DNA of 6,832 nucleotides from positions 1 to 6,832 of the forward strand of contig JAKBNO010000071.1 of the NCBI GenBank assembly GCA_021831005.1. The letters run 5' to 3'. Source of the DNA: Thermoplasmata archaeon (GTDB lineage Archaea; Thermoplasmatota; Thermoplasmata; Thermoplasmatales; GCA-001856825). Shown piece after piece: positions 1 through 5,888 of this stretch (position 1 is the first letter of the stretch; every line of letters begins with the position of its first letter). A model generated the notes under the pieces. The model saw nothing but the letters and a program-made list of their open reading frames with translations. It was not told the DNA's origin and did not search any database. Made by a program: the position numbers and the translations under genes.

Positions 1-1
1 T

Positions 2-76
2 GAAAATACAGGTGATTCTGAAATTGACCGCCTAGGACGCATTATAACGGTGAACAGCAGGTTATCAAGGTTCTGA
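2..76 (+). CDS. Possible C-terminal end of a protein cut by the window edge
   Basis: A reading frame is open from the left edge and ends at TGA (74-76), giving 24 residues that start ENTGDSEIDRLGR and end in SRLSRF. The composition looks protein-like and the strand agrees with the next small gene, but 24 codons cannot prove coding. No family can be named. It could equally be non-coding sequence upstream of the gene at 121. Confidence 0.25.
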   Translation, partial: ENTGDSEIDRLGRIITVNSRLSRF

Positions 77-120
77 GCAGAGAAAGTGTTAAGAATTGAG
101 TTTCGTTGAATTCCCAAAAC

Positions 121-351
121 ATGGTCGAATTGGACAACGAACCGAAGAGAGCAGAATCAATAGTAAGGCAAAAGATGAAGTCATTATATGGAATTGAAAA
201 CCTCGAAGTCTATGAATGCGACCATGAAGATGGAAACTGGTGCTTTACGATAGGATTCTTTCTAACCAGAGGACAGGATTATGAAGAGAGAAAGCGGTGT
301 TGCGTCAACGAGAATGGGGAGATCTTATGGATACGGACCCAACCCCGATAA
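121..351 (+). CDS. Small hypothetical protein (76 aa)
   Basis: I do not recognise the family. The protein is short and soluble, with no membrane segment. The first ~25 residues are charged and predicted helical (EPKRAESIVRQKMKSLYG). The rest alternates hydrophobic and polar residues and looks like a beta sheet, including the stretches GNWCFTIGFF, DYEERKRCCV and ENGEILWIR. A helix followed by hairpins with a closing 'NENGEIL' turn loosely resembles GvpO-like or PepSY-like small domains, but this is only a resemblance. It has three cysteines, two of them adjacent. ATG at 121 is chosen; an in-frame TTG at 106 would add five residues, and neither has a clear ribosome binding site. An in-frame TGA at 97-99 limits extension. 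A small ORF on the same strand follows 29 bases later. Confidence 0.6.
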   Translation: MVELDNEPKRAESIVRQKMKSLYGIENLEVYECDHEDGNWCFTIGFFLTRGQDYEERKRCCVNENGEILWIRTQPR

Positions 352-380
352 AGAACGTGGTCTATTTTCTATTGTCATAA

Positions 381-470
381 ATGCTTTCAACTGTTATTTA
401 CAGGGGCATTGCCGTCTACAACCCCCATCTTGAACAAATAAGGAGGGAGCACTACTACGACCACTCATAA
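381..470 (+). CDS. Candidate 29-aa small protein followed by a hairpin terminator
   Basis: An ATG-initiated frame of 29 codons plus TAA. The peptide begins MLSTVIYRGIAVYNP and ends in REHYYDHS. It is rich in Tyr, His and Arg with a 'YRG' motif, and has no membrane segment. The 'YRG...Y' opening recalls the short DUF4278 type, but that match is weak and only by eye. Support for a real gene is positional: same strand as the preceding small gene, 29 bases after it, and a perfect hairpin with a T run starting four bases after the stop. No ribosome binding site is visible, so translation would depend on the upstream gene or a leaderless mRNA. It could be chance. Confidence 0.35.
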   Translation: MLSTVIYRGIAVYNPHLEQIRREHYYDHS

Positions 471-473
471 GAC

Positions 474-493
474 GAGAAGGTCGCTTCTCTTTT
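474..493 (+). terminator. Hairpin plus T-run terminator for the plus-strand small genes
   Basis: Stem GAGAAG (474-479) pairs perfectly with CTTCTC (484-489) across the four-base loop GTCG and is followed by TTTT (490-493). The T run is on the plus strand only, so it would end plus-strand transcripts from 121-470. It lies between two convergent units. Archaeal termination relies mainly on T runs, so the hairpin itself may be incidental. Confidence 0.4.
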
Positions 494-586
494 AGGATGT
501 TTCCTCATATACCACAACACGGCCCTTGACGATCAGGATGTCGTGATGAAGCAATACAACTTTGCCATATAGAGAGATTGAAGAAT
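494..586. other. Convergent intergenic gap
   Basis: Spacer between the plus-strand small genes and the 3' end of the minus-strand operon. No RNA gene or clear T-rich terminator for the minus strand is visible. One minus-strand frame (605 down to 492) stays open across the CHAD stop codon; see the findings. Confidence 0.4.
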
Positions 587-1390
587 CTACTTCAGGATAA
601 GGGTCTTAGATTTCTCGTAGATATTTAGAAACTCCCGATACTTCTGATGTCTCTTGGTCCTCTCCTGGTGAGCCCATGTTTTATGCAAATCTGTCCCTGG
701 AAGGGTTCCTAGATATGACTCAATCACGGCGCTGTCTATGACATCTCCGAGAGTACCCTGCCATTTGGTTAGGGTGCTAATCTCTCTTCTGGTGCGCTTT
801 ATACCAGGCAGCATTTCTAGGGTGTATCTCAGGTCCCTTACTGACTTCCTTAGAGAGTGTAAGGCTTCAATATCATCAGGATCTTCAAGAACGGTCAAAA
901 GATAATCAACGATATCTGAATTCAATCTCAAAGTTGCACCATCTATTGAATTTTCAAGGTCCACTGACTTCAACGAGGTCAAAGTAGGGATGCTCTTCTT
1001 AGAGAGTTTCACCGCATTCCTCATAAGTTTCTTGATTTGATCTGCACGGATCCCCTTTAGAGATGAAATCAGTGCTTCTGCATGAGCATCTTTTGTACGC
1101 AGCTCCAGCTTCTCCCTAATGATATCTATGTCTCTCACCTTCGAAGTCTGTTTCAATACTTGTTTGCTCTTCTTAACGTATTTTTGGATAGAGATGTGCT
1201 CATCTAGGTATCTCCCGGGAAGCGAGCCGAAAGAGGCGTTCAGTCTCCTAAAGTCTCTTCTAATGTCATGGACGTTCTTTTTATTTGGACTTTCAATGAA
1301 TTTTCTCAGTGAACTCTTGGTGTACTCCCGAAGGTACCCGTACCGCTCGAAGAAAGCGTTGGAGATAGATTCTCTAGGTTCTTGTTGCAT
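587..1390 (-). CDS. CHAD domain protein, probable polyphosphate-binding
   Basis: CHAD domains are all-helical, conserved-histidine proteins that bind inorganic polyphosphate through basic surfaces; they are often encoded next to polyphosphate enzymes. This protein (267 aa) is essentially one CHAD domain. The first half-motif VHDIRRDFRRL is at residues 40-50, RDIDI at 86-90, the second half-motif LHSLRKSVRDLRY at about 177-189, and LGDVIDS at 214-220. These match the family's two pseudo-repeats with their His and paired Arg/Lys. Basic residues are abundant, as expected for an anion binder. No CYTH (triphosphatase) domain is fused. ATG at 1390 is the only plausible start, since a TAA codon lies directly before it. 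A GGGAGG site lies 16 bases upstream, farther than usual. The start overlaps the preceding kinase-like gene by 17 bases, making it the last gene of the operon. A likely role is tethering polyphosphate for the neighbouring enzymes, which is inferred. Confidence 0.92.
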   Translation of the reverse strand: MQQEPRESISNAFFERYGYLREYTKSSLRKFIESPNKKNVHDIRRDFRRLNASFGSLPGRYLDEHISIQKYVKKSKQVLKQTSKVRDIDIIREKLELRTKDAHAEALISSLKGIRADQIKKLMRNAVKLSKKSIPTLTSLKSVDLENSIDGATLRLNSDIVDYLLTVLEDPDDIEALHSLRKSVRDLRYTLEMLPGIKRTRREISTLTKWQGTLGDVIDSAVIESYLGTLPGTDLHKTWAHQERTKRHQKYREFLNIYEKSKTLILK

Positions 1391-2129
1391 TTAGGTAAGA
1401 AGTTATCCTCCCTTGAAGGTCTTGGTTGACCTCTTCTATCGTCCTGTTTGCATCTATAGGAACCAGACCGTAGTGCTTCTCCATCTTCTTGAACTCTTGA
1501 GCCATTTTCTGTTGATATATGATAAACGAATCGTACAGATCATCAGCTAGACCCATATCCGCACCTGCTTCGTAATAATCCATTGCAGAATATTTCTGGA
1601 ATATCCTGTGGAATAGCTTTTCCGGACTGACGTCAAGATAGAATATCTGGTCTGGAACTATGGCAAACCCAAACAGATCCTGGGTCCACTTTCTGCTTAT
1701 ACCCCTGACAACGCTTCTCGCCATCAAAGTATAAATGTACCTGTCTGCAATCACGATGCTCCCCGCTTCGAGGGATGGAATGATGTGATGCTCCAAGCGG
1801 TCCGCAAAGTCGGCCGCATAGAAAAGTGCCAGTGTCTTCTGTCCCACCGGCAACTTCTGTTTTGCGGCTAGGACCCCCTCTCCGATCAACTCAGACCTCT
1901 TCAGACCGGTGGTCGTCACGGCATGACCATCTGACTCCAGCTTTGTCTTGATGAGTTCTACCTGAGAACTCCTCCCGGAGCCATCGGGCCCTTCTATCAC
2001 GATCAACCTTCCTTTGAACTTGGTCCTCCTGATGTACGGAATCCCATCACCATAAAACTTGATAGGTCGGTTATAGGAATTCCCTCTAAGGTTTCTGCCC
2101 ACTCTAAGTCCCGGTATTATGGGCGACAT
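1374..2129 (-). CDS. Thymidylate-kinase-like protein with degenerate Walker A (K to R)
   Basis: A P-loop NMP-kinase-fold protein of 251 aa, paralogous to the gene just upstream. After a basic N-terminal extension of ~38 residues comes beta-1 and the P-loop, IEGPDGSGRSSQ (residues 45-56). The Walker A lysine is Arg53 (codon AGG), unlike the intact GSGKST of its partner. Other shared blocks are AADFADRLE (105-113), ADRYIYT (128-134) with the DR-Y motif of thymidylate kinases, VRGISRKW (141-148), and the lid-region YYEAGAD (185-191). The TREPGG segment that follows the P-loop in true dTMP kinases is absent. ATG at 2129 overlaps the upstream stop (TGATG) and has AAGGAG 11 bases upstream. Arg for Lys usually cripples phosphoryl transfer, so it may be a regulatory or structural partner of the intact paralogue. 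The general call is firm; the substrate is unknown, and dTMP kinase activity is doubtful. Confidence 0.88.
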   Translation of the reverse strand: MSPIIPGLRVGRNLRGNSYNRPIKFYGDGIPYIRRTKFKGRLIVIEGPDGSGRSSQVELIKTKLESDGHAVTTTGLKRSELIGEGVLAAKQKLPVGQKTLALFYAADFADRLEHHIIPSLEAGSIVIADRYIYTLMARSVVRGISRKWTQDLFGFAIVPDQIFYLDVSPEKLFHRIFQKYSAMDYYEAGADMGLADDLYDSFIIYQQKMAQEFKKMEKHYGLVPIDANRTIEEVNQDLQGRITSYLNATRT

Positions 2130-2884
2130 CAGGATCCTAGCTCCTTAGAAGCAGCAGCCGCAACCTCTGGTGGAAGCAGGGGGAGAACGGCCCTTCTCAT
2201 TTTCTTCTGTTGTGCTTCGATGTCTAGCGTCCCGTCCATTACGTAAAAGTCCTCTTTGGCAGCCATCTTCCTATACTGCTCGATTATCCTGCTCTGAAAT
2301 ATCCTATAGCTCTCGTAAATGTCGTTGCTCAAATTTAGATCCATTCCTGCTTCGTAGTACTTGAGCTTCGGCCTACCGATCATTATGCGCTTGACAGCCA
2401 AGTCTACTGATACGTCAAAATAGAATGTGACATTTGGCCTTATTGCGAAGTCATAGATCTTTCTCACCCACTTCGGGTTGCAACCTCTGACAGTATCCCT
2501 AGCAAAGGCGGTATAGATGTACCTGTCTGCGAGTACGAAATATCCCGCTCTCAGAAGAGGAAAAACGTTCCTTTCGTACCTGTCGGCAAAATCGGTCGCG
2601 TGAAGCAGGCTGAAAGTAGTAGGGGTCAGTAGGGCCTTCTTCTTCCCCTTAGAAGTGATCTCCTTTACCAGATCGGAAGAGTTCCAACCTGTGTCGTAGA
2701 CCCTGAGTCCGAGGTGCTTAAGCCACGCATCTAGCAGATGAAGTTGAGTGGACTTTCCAGATCCATCTATACCTTCTACCACTATAAGCGCCCCTGCAGG
2801 CACAGTTCCCGAATTTGAGCGTTTAAAATTCACAACTTGTTGTGCTTCGTAATCAATAGTTTCGTACTCCCCCGAGTTATTCAT
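2129..2884 (-). CDS. Thymidylate-kinase-like P-loop kinase
   Basis: A P-loop kinase of the thymidylate kinase superfamily, 251 aa, against ~200-215 in typical Tmk. An N-terminal extension of ~30 residues precedes beta-1 and an intact Walker A, VEGIDGSGKSTQ (residues 36-47, Lys44). Next come ATDFADRYE (96-104), ADRYIYTAFARD (119-130) with the DR-Y motif, VRGCNPKW (132-139), FYFDVS (154-159), and a lid-like KLKYYEAGMD (173-182). The dTMP-binding TREPGGT block after the P-loop is replaced by DTGWNSSDLV, so automatic naming as dTMP kinase would be risky. The gene starts at the base after the ppx stop (TAA then ATG), with GGGAG 10 bases upstream, which implies translational coupling. Its phosphatase and CHAD neighbours suggest a polyphosphate- or nucleotide-linked kinase. 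PPK2 polyphosphate kinases share this fold, but their own motifs are not evident here. Confidence 0.9.
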   Translation of the reverse strand: MNNSGEYETIDYEAQQVVNFKRSNSGTVPAGALIVVEGIDGSGKSTQLHLLDAWLKHLGLRVYDTGWNSSDLVKEITSKGKKKALLTPTTFSLLHATDFADRYERNVFPLLRAGYFVLADRYIYTAFARDTVRGCNPKWVRKIYDFAIRPNVTFYFDVSVDLAVKRIMIGRPKLKYYEAGMDLNLSNDIYESYRIFQSRIIEQYRKMAAKEDFYVMDGTLDIEAQQKKMRRAVLPLLPPEVAAAASKELGS

Positions 2885-4474
2885 TTACTTCATACTCCCA
2901 TTGGTTTCATCCCTGATCTCAATTCTTACTCTACGGCCCATTGAGGATTCGAGTTCTTCCACTGCTTCTCTGAGCAGCAGATGAGGGAACGACATTCCCA
3001 TCACAGAACCTACCTCGATCACAATCTCCTTTTTCCTTGAGCCGACGACGGCCTTTGATCCCGTTCTGTGGAGTATCTCTACGAGTGCAACGACCGCTCC
3101 CATTCTGTAGATTGACTGTCTGTCTATCCCAGACAGTATTGGTGAGTAGTGTTCAAGGTACCACCTTGCCATCTTTGGGGATTTCGCCCAGACAAGAGCT
3201 ATTGCTTCTGCCATCTGTTCTTTGTGATTGAGTCTGCTGTCCAAGCTTATGATCGAATAGAACAATGTCTCCGGCCTTGTTGAAAGGTAAAGATCCATAA
3301 ATGTCCCAACGGCTTCCGCAAGTATCGTTTCCTCGCTCTTGCTGAGTAATCCTAGTCTGAAGAGGCCACGAATCAGCGATGTCTTGGAATTTTCGATTCT
3401 GGAAGTATCCAGGAAAGAATTTGCCCTTTCAATATCGAATTTTCCAGTCTGAAAAGAACGAGGAGACTTGAGATAGTCTACCAGGACTCCATCTCTCAGT
3501 CCATGCGTGCTCACTATCAACTCTCCAAAGTCAAGTTTGTCCATCAGCATCGCAATTATCAGCGATCCCGTCGTAACACTCTCAGCCCTGTCTTTCCCGA
3601 ATGAATCTATCCGGGATATCTTGTCTGTAGTCAGATTCCTCAGAGTCTTGTGACACTCCATCACCGACTTTCTCCTGATTACGTAGTTGTGAATCTTGTT
3701 GAGCTGGTAACCGTTCTTCCACTGATCGTATCTTGCAAGAGCTCTGACCGTTCCCCCAACTCCGATCAGGACAGTTTTATCATCCAATTTCAGGCCGTGT
3801 CTCGATGGCAGAAGCTTATCTATCTTTAGCTTCAACTTATCGTAGTCACGCTTGGCGTATCCTCCGTCTCTCATCCCATAGGCTTCGGTGAGTCTTAGCG
3901 CTCCCAGTGGAAGAGAGAGCAGTTCTTTGATCTTACCGTCTTCAGCGTAGGTGAGTTCAAGAGAGCCACCTCCAAGATCAAAGAACAGCACAGTCGGAAA
4001 CGTAGTGGCCCTAGCACCCCCTATGTAAGAGTACAGAGCCTCTTCCTGTCTGGTGAGGACTCTGAACCGCAGTTTTGTCTTGGATTCAACCATTCTCACG
4101 AACTGAGGCCCGTTCTTCGCCTCCCTTACAGCTGATGTTGCAACTGCTAGAACTCTATCTACCTTTTCCATCCTGTTGATTTCATTAAGTAAATTTATGA
4201 CTCTTGTGGTCCGTTCGATACCTTCCTTACTCAGCCTTCCAGTCTTGTCAAGTCCTTCTCCAATCTTGGTCAGTTCTCCTCTCTGATCGTAGGCTCGAAA
4301 GGAGCCGTCTGGTCTCACTTCGTAGCTAACCATCTTAAGAGAGTTATACCCAAGATCTATCACCGAGAGTCTCCACGAAGTATTTGGAATGTTGAGTTCA
4401 GGGGTGCTGAATTTCCTCATCTGAAATGGAAGCTCTAAGATAGCTTCTTTAGCTGCCGTGGAGTTAGGAGCCAT
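2885..4474 (-). CDS. ppx: Ppx/GppA family exopolyphosphatase
   Basis: A member of the ASKHA-fold Ppx/GppA family, which releases phosphate from polyphosphate chain ends or converts pppGpp to ppGpp; cytoplasmic. At 529 aa it matches the long forms of the family. Visible motifs in order: VIDLGYNSLK (38-47, phosphate loop 1, with Tyr where most members have Ser in GSNS), ATSAVREAKNG (112-122), RQEEALYSYIG (142-152, with the acidic pair expected to act as catalytic base), FFDLGGGSLEL (164-174, phosphate loop 2), SLPLGALRLTE (187-197), GVGGTVRALA (238-247), FGKDRAESV (292-300), and STHGLRDGVL (322-331). Residues ~360-475 are a helical domain like the HD-type region of long Ppx proteins, but without clear HD metal ligands. 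The ATG at 4474 overlaps sixA by 40 bases and has GGGAG seven bases upstream. Met19 would avoid the overlap but lacks a ribosome binding site. Choosing Ppx over GppA rests on the CHAD neighbour. Confidence 0.93.
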   Translation of the reverse strand: MAPNSTAAKEAILELPFQMRKFSTPELNIPNTSWRLSVIDLGYNSLKMVSYEVRPDGSFRAYDQRGELTKIGEGLDKTGRLSKEGIERTTRVINLLNEINRMEKVDRVLAVATSAVREAKNGPQFVRMVESKTKLRFRVLTRQEEALYSYIGGARATTFPTVLFFDLGGGSLELTYAEDGKIKELLSLPLGALRLTEAYGMRDGGYAKRDYDKLKLKIDKLLPSRHGLKLDDKTVLIGVGGTVRALARYDQWKNGYQLNKIHNYVIRRKSVMECHKTLRNLTTDKISRIDSFGKDRAESVTTGSLIIAMLMDKLDFGELIVSTHGLRDGVLVDYLKSPRSFQTGKFDIERANSFLDTSRIENSKTSLIRGLFRLGLLSKSEETILAEAVGTFMDLYLSTRPETLFYSIISLDSRLNHKEQMAEAIALVWAKSPKMARWYLEHYSPILSGIDRQSIYRMGAVVALVEILHRTGSKAVVGSRKKEIVIEVGSVMGMSFPHLLLREAVEELESSMGRRVRIEIRDETNGSMK

Positions 4475-4929
4475 CTGAGCTCTCCCGATGCCTTTGGTAA
4501 CAGAGAATTGATAACAATCTTTGCAGTCCCACCCTTCTTGAGTACTATCCTAGTGCCTGGTTTGTTGGAAATCAAATCCCCCATCAGGGTACTTAGGTAT
4601 GGTTCGTGACCGACAAGTAGGACGGTCGATTCTTCGTTCAATCTGGAGAGTCTTTCAAGAAGGTCCCTCCTCTCTCCCTCAGGACTTAGTTCGTTCCAGG
4701 TCTCTAACTTCTTCGTTTTCTGAAAGATCTCAGCAACTATTTCTGCCGTTTCAAGTGCTCTCTTAAGCGGGCTAGTTGCAATCATATCGACATCTAGCTT
4801 TAGGGATTTCAATGACTTTGCTATCCTCTCCACTTCTTCCCTCCCTTCTGCAGTAAGTGATCTCTCTAAATCATTATTGATATCTCTCCTATTACCCGCG
4901 TCTCCATGCCGCATCACAATTAATTCCAA
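4435..4929 (-). CDS. sixA: SixA-like histidine phosphatase
   Basis: A small (164 aa) single-domain protein of the histidine phosphatase (phosphoglycerate mutase-like) superfamily, closest by motif and size to SixA phosphohistidine phosphatases. MRHGDAG at residues 6-12 carries the nucleophile His8. LTAEGREE (25-32), SPLKRALETAEI (53-64, Arg57), WNELSPEG (78-85, Glu80 as probable acid) and VGHEP (106-110, His108) complete the phosphate pocket. The start is TTG at 4929, giving MELIVMRHG as in SixA proteins. The first ATG is only one codon before the RHG motif and would delete beta-1. GAGAGG lies nine bases upstream of the TTG and a TATA box ~45 bases upstream, so this is the first gene of the operon. 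No histidine kinase or phosphotransferase gene is visible here, so the substrate is unknown; a small phosphorylated metabolite is possible. Confidence 0.9.
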   Translation of the reverse strand: MELIVMRHGDAGNRRDINNDLERSLTAEGREEVERIAKSLKSLKLDVDMIATSPLKRALETAEIVAEIFQKTKKLETWNELSPEGERRDLLERLSRLNEESTVLLVGHEPYLSTLMGDLISNKPGTRIVLKKGGTAKIVINSLLPKASGELRWLLTPRQLKKLS

Positions 4930-4938
4930 AATCTCAAA

Positions 4939-4987
4939 CCTCTCAATAATTGTTACACTAAATTAAACTCTGTGTATATAATAATAA
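4939..4987 (-). promoter_or_regulatory. Promoter and ribosome binding site of the sixA-ppx-kinase-CHAD operon
   Basis: On the minus strand, TTATTATTATATA (4987-4975) is a good archaeal TATA element. A start about 25 bases downstream, near 4952, would leave a leader of ~20 bases containing GAGAGG (4944-4939) before the TTG at 4929. No other convincing promoter is seen inside the operon, where genes overlap or abut, so one transcript of about 4.4 kb is inferred. Confidence 0.55.
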
Positions 4988-4988
4988 C

Positions 4989-5087
4989 CTACCTATTTGA
5001 CTTATTTTCAGGCAAGAACCAGCCGAAGTCAAAGTACATCCAATAACGCCTTATCACACTGTCGCTAATGGCAGCCAGTCTTTCCAT
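4989..5087 (-). CDS. Candidate 32-aa small protein, or downstream half of an interrupted gene
   Basis: An ATG frame of 32 codons plus TAG. The peptide begins MERLAAISDSVIRRYW and continues MYFDFGWFLPENKSNR; it is aromatic-rich, with a basic helical start. It is in the same frame as the membrane peptide ending at 5100, separated from it by TAG and four sense codons. No ribosome binding site precedes its ATG. It is therefore more likely the continuation of that frame than an independent gene. No family is recognised. Confidence 0.25.
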   Translation of the reverse strand: MERLAAISDSVIRRYWMYFDFGWFLPENKSNR

Positions 5088-5099
5088 TTCACAGAGTAT

Positions 5100-5198
5100 C
5101 TAGGGGATGCTCAGCTCCTTCTTCAGTTGTGAATCTGTCGCTACGTACACCAGAATGGCAGCGATCATGGAAAGGAACGATACAAAAATACCTAACAC
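5100..5198 (-). CDS. Candidate small single-span membrane protein
   Basis: From a GTG at 5198 the frame encodes 32 residues: a hydrophobic segment of ~20 (including GIFVSFLSMIAAILVYVA) followed by a charged tail, TDSQLKKELSIP. The GTG is chosen because a TATA-like TATAATAA (5225-5218 on the minus strand) is centred ~24 bases upstream, which fits a leaderless mRNA. The frame is open up to an ATG at 5312, but that would run antisense into the well-supported start of the reductase gene and is less likely. No family is recognised. The TAG at 5102-5100 may interrupt a longer protein. Confidence 0.3.
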   Translation of the reverse strand: MLGIFVSFLSMIAAILVYVATDSQLKKELSIP

Positions 5199-5217
5199 GC
5201 TTCTGTTCTTATCAAAA

Positions 5218-5225
5218 TTATTATA
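5218..5225. promoter_or_regulatory. TATA-like element between divergent genes
   Basis: TTATTATA on the plus strand, TATAATAA on the minus. On the minus strand it is correctly placed for a leaderless GTG at 5198. On the plus strand it would start transcription near 5248, leaving a leader of ~35 bases with GGAGGT before the reductase. Either or both uses are possible. Confidence 0.35.
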
Positions 5226-5271
5226 GGGATACCAGTTTGACTTTGCATGAACAATACTATAACGATAGGAT

Positions 5272-5277
5272 GGAGGT
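5272..5277 (+). promoter_or_regulatory. Ribosome binding site fixing the reductase start
   Basis: GGAGGT is six bases before the GTG at 5284 and fully complementary to the usual archaeal 16S 3' end. It decides for GTG over the internal ATGs at 5305 and 5311, which would truncate the first beta strand. Confidence 0.75.
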
Positions 5278-5283
5278 AATCTA

Positions 5284-5862
5284 GTGAGAAGGATCTCCCT
5301 GAGAATGTTCATGACACTAGATGGACACGCCGAATTTCCGAAGTATCCGGGATACGATGATCCTCCCGGTTATCCTGACCCTAATTTCACTGACATGTGG
5401 CACAAGTACTACGATTCCATAGACACTATAATTCTGGGAAGGAGAGCATACGAAGATTGGGCAGATTACTGGCCTATCTCCAAGAGATCGGAAAGAGAAC
5501 CCAAGGATTTAATGGATTTCTCAAATTTCCTCTCCACTTGCGAGAAGATAGTTTTCTCAAACAGTTTGACCAGCGCGAAATGGGATAAGTCAAGAATCAT
5601 CAAGGGTGATATAAAAGAGGGTATTGCAAGGTTGCTGGAGGAGCCTGGAAAGGATATTGCCATAGGAGGCGGCCCGATGCTTGCACAGTCGTTCATGAGA
5701 CAAGATCTCATCGATGACTACTTCCTGACCATTTTTCCTGTGATATACGGTCAGGGAAAACCGTTGTTCGGGGGTCTGGCAAGTCAGATAACACTGAAAC
5801 TGGTTTCTTTGCAGAAATACAAGGCTGGGGAGTTGTTTGTGCACTATGAGAGAGTGAAGTGA
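5284..5862 (+). CDS. RibD C-terminal / dihydrofolate-reductase-fold family protein
   Basis: A 192-aa protein of the DHFR-fold family related to the RibD reductase domain (YyaP/YwjB-like), probably an NAD(P)H-dependent cytoplasmic reductase of unknown substrate. Motifs: RMFMTLDGH (7-15, first strand and SLDG-type turn), TIILGRRAYEDW (48-59, the 'LGRxTYE' cofactor-binding block), KIVFSNSL (88-95), and IAIGGGPMLAQSF (126-138, glycine-rich nucleotide loop). These are followed by LIDDYFLTIFPVIYGQGKPLF (142-162), matching the family's 'LvDEl.l...Pv.lG.G..LF'. The length is normal for the family. Between residues 16 and 45 there is a Pro/Tyr/Asp-rich insert (PKYPGYDDPPGYPD) seen in some members. GTG start with a strong GGAGGT six bases upstream. 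It stands alone and is convergent with the next minus-strand gene. Roles in riboflavin or folate metabolism are not shown by the context. Confidence 0.9.
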   Translation: MRRISLRMFMTLDGHAEFPKYPGYDDPPGYPDPNFTDMWHKYYDSIDTIILGRRAYEDWADYWPISKRSEREPKDLMDFSNFLSTCEKIVFSNSLTSAKWDKSRIIKGDIKEGIARLLEEPGKDIAIGGGPMLAQSFMRQDLIDDYFLTIFPVIYGQGKPLFGGLASQITLKLVSLQKYKAGELFVHYERVK

Positions 5863-5888
5863 AGGAACGTCCCTAAGTTACTAAGAAT

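Noticed and set aside
1119..1394. Plus-strand frame with hydrophobic residues opposite the CHAD gene
   Set aside because: Antisense shadow of a gene with clear family motifs; the apparent membrane segments arise from complementing a Lys/Arg/Glu-rich coding strand.
4420..4474. Alternative ppx start at Met19 (4420) that would avoid the sixA overlap
   Set aside because: GGGAG lies seven bases before the ATG at 4474, while no ribosome binding site precedes 4420; overlapping starts are usual in this operon.
5199..5312. N-terminal extension of the minus-strand membrane peptide up to an ATG at 5312
   Set aside because: It would run antisense over the GGAGGT site and start of the reductase gene and would place the TATA-like element inside the coding region; GTG at 5198 fits better.
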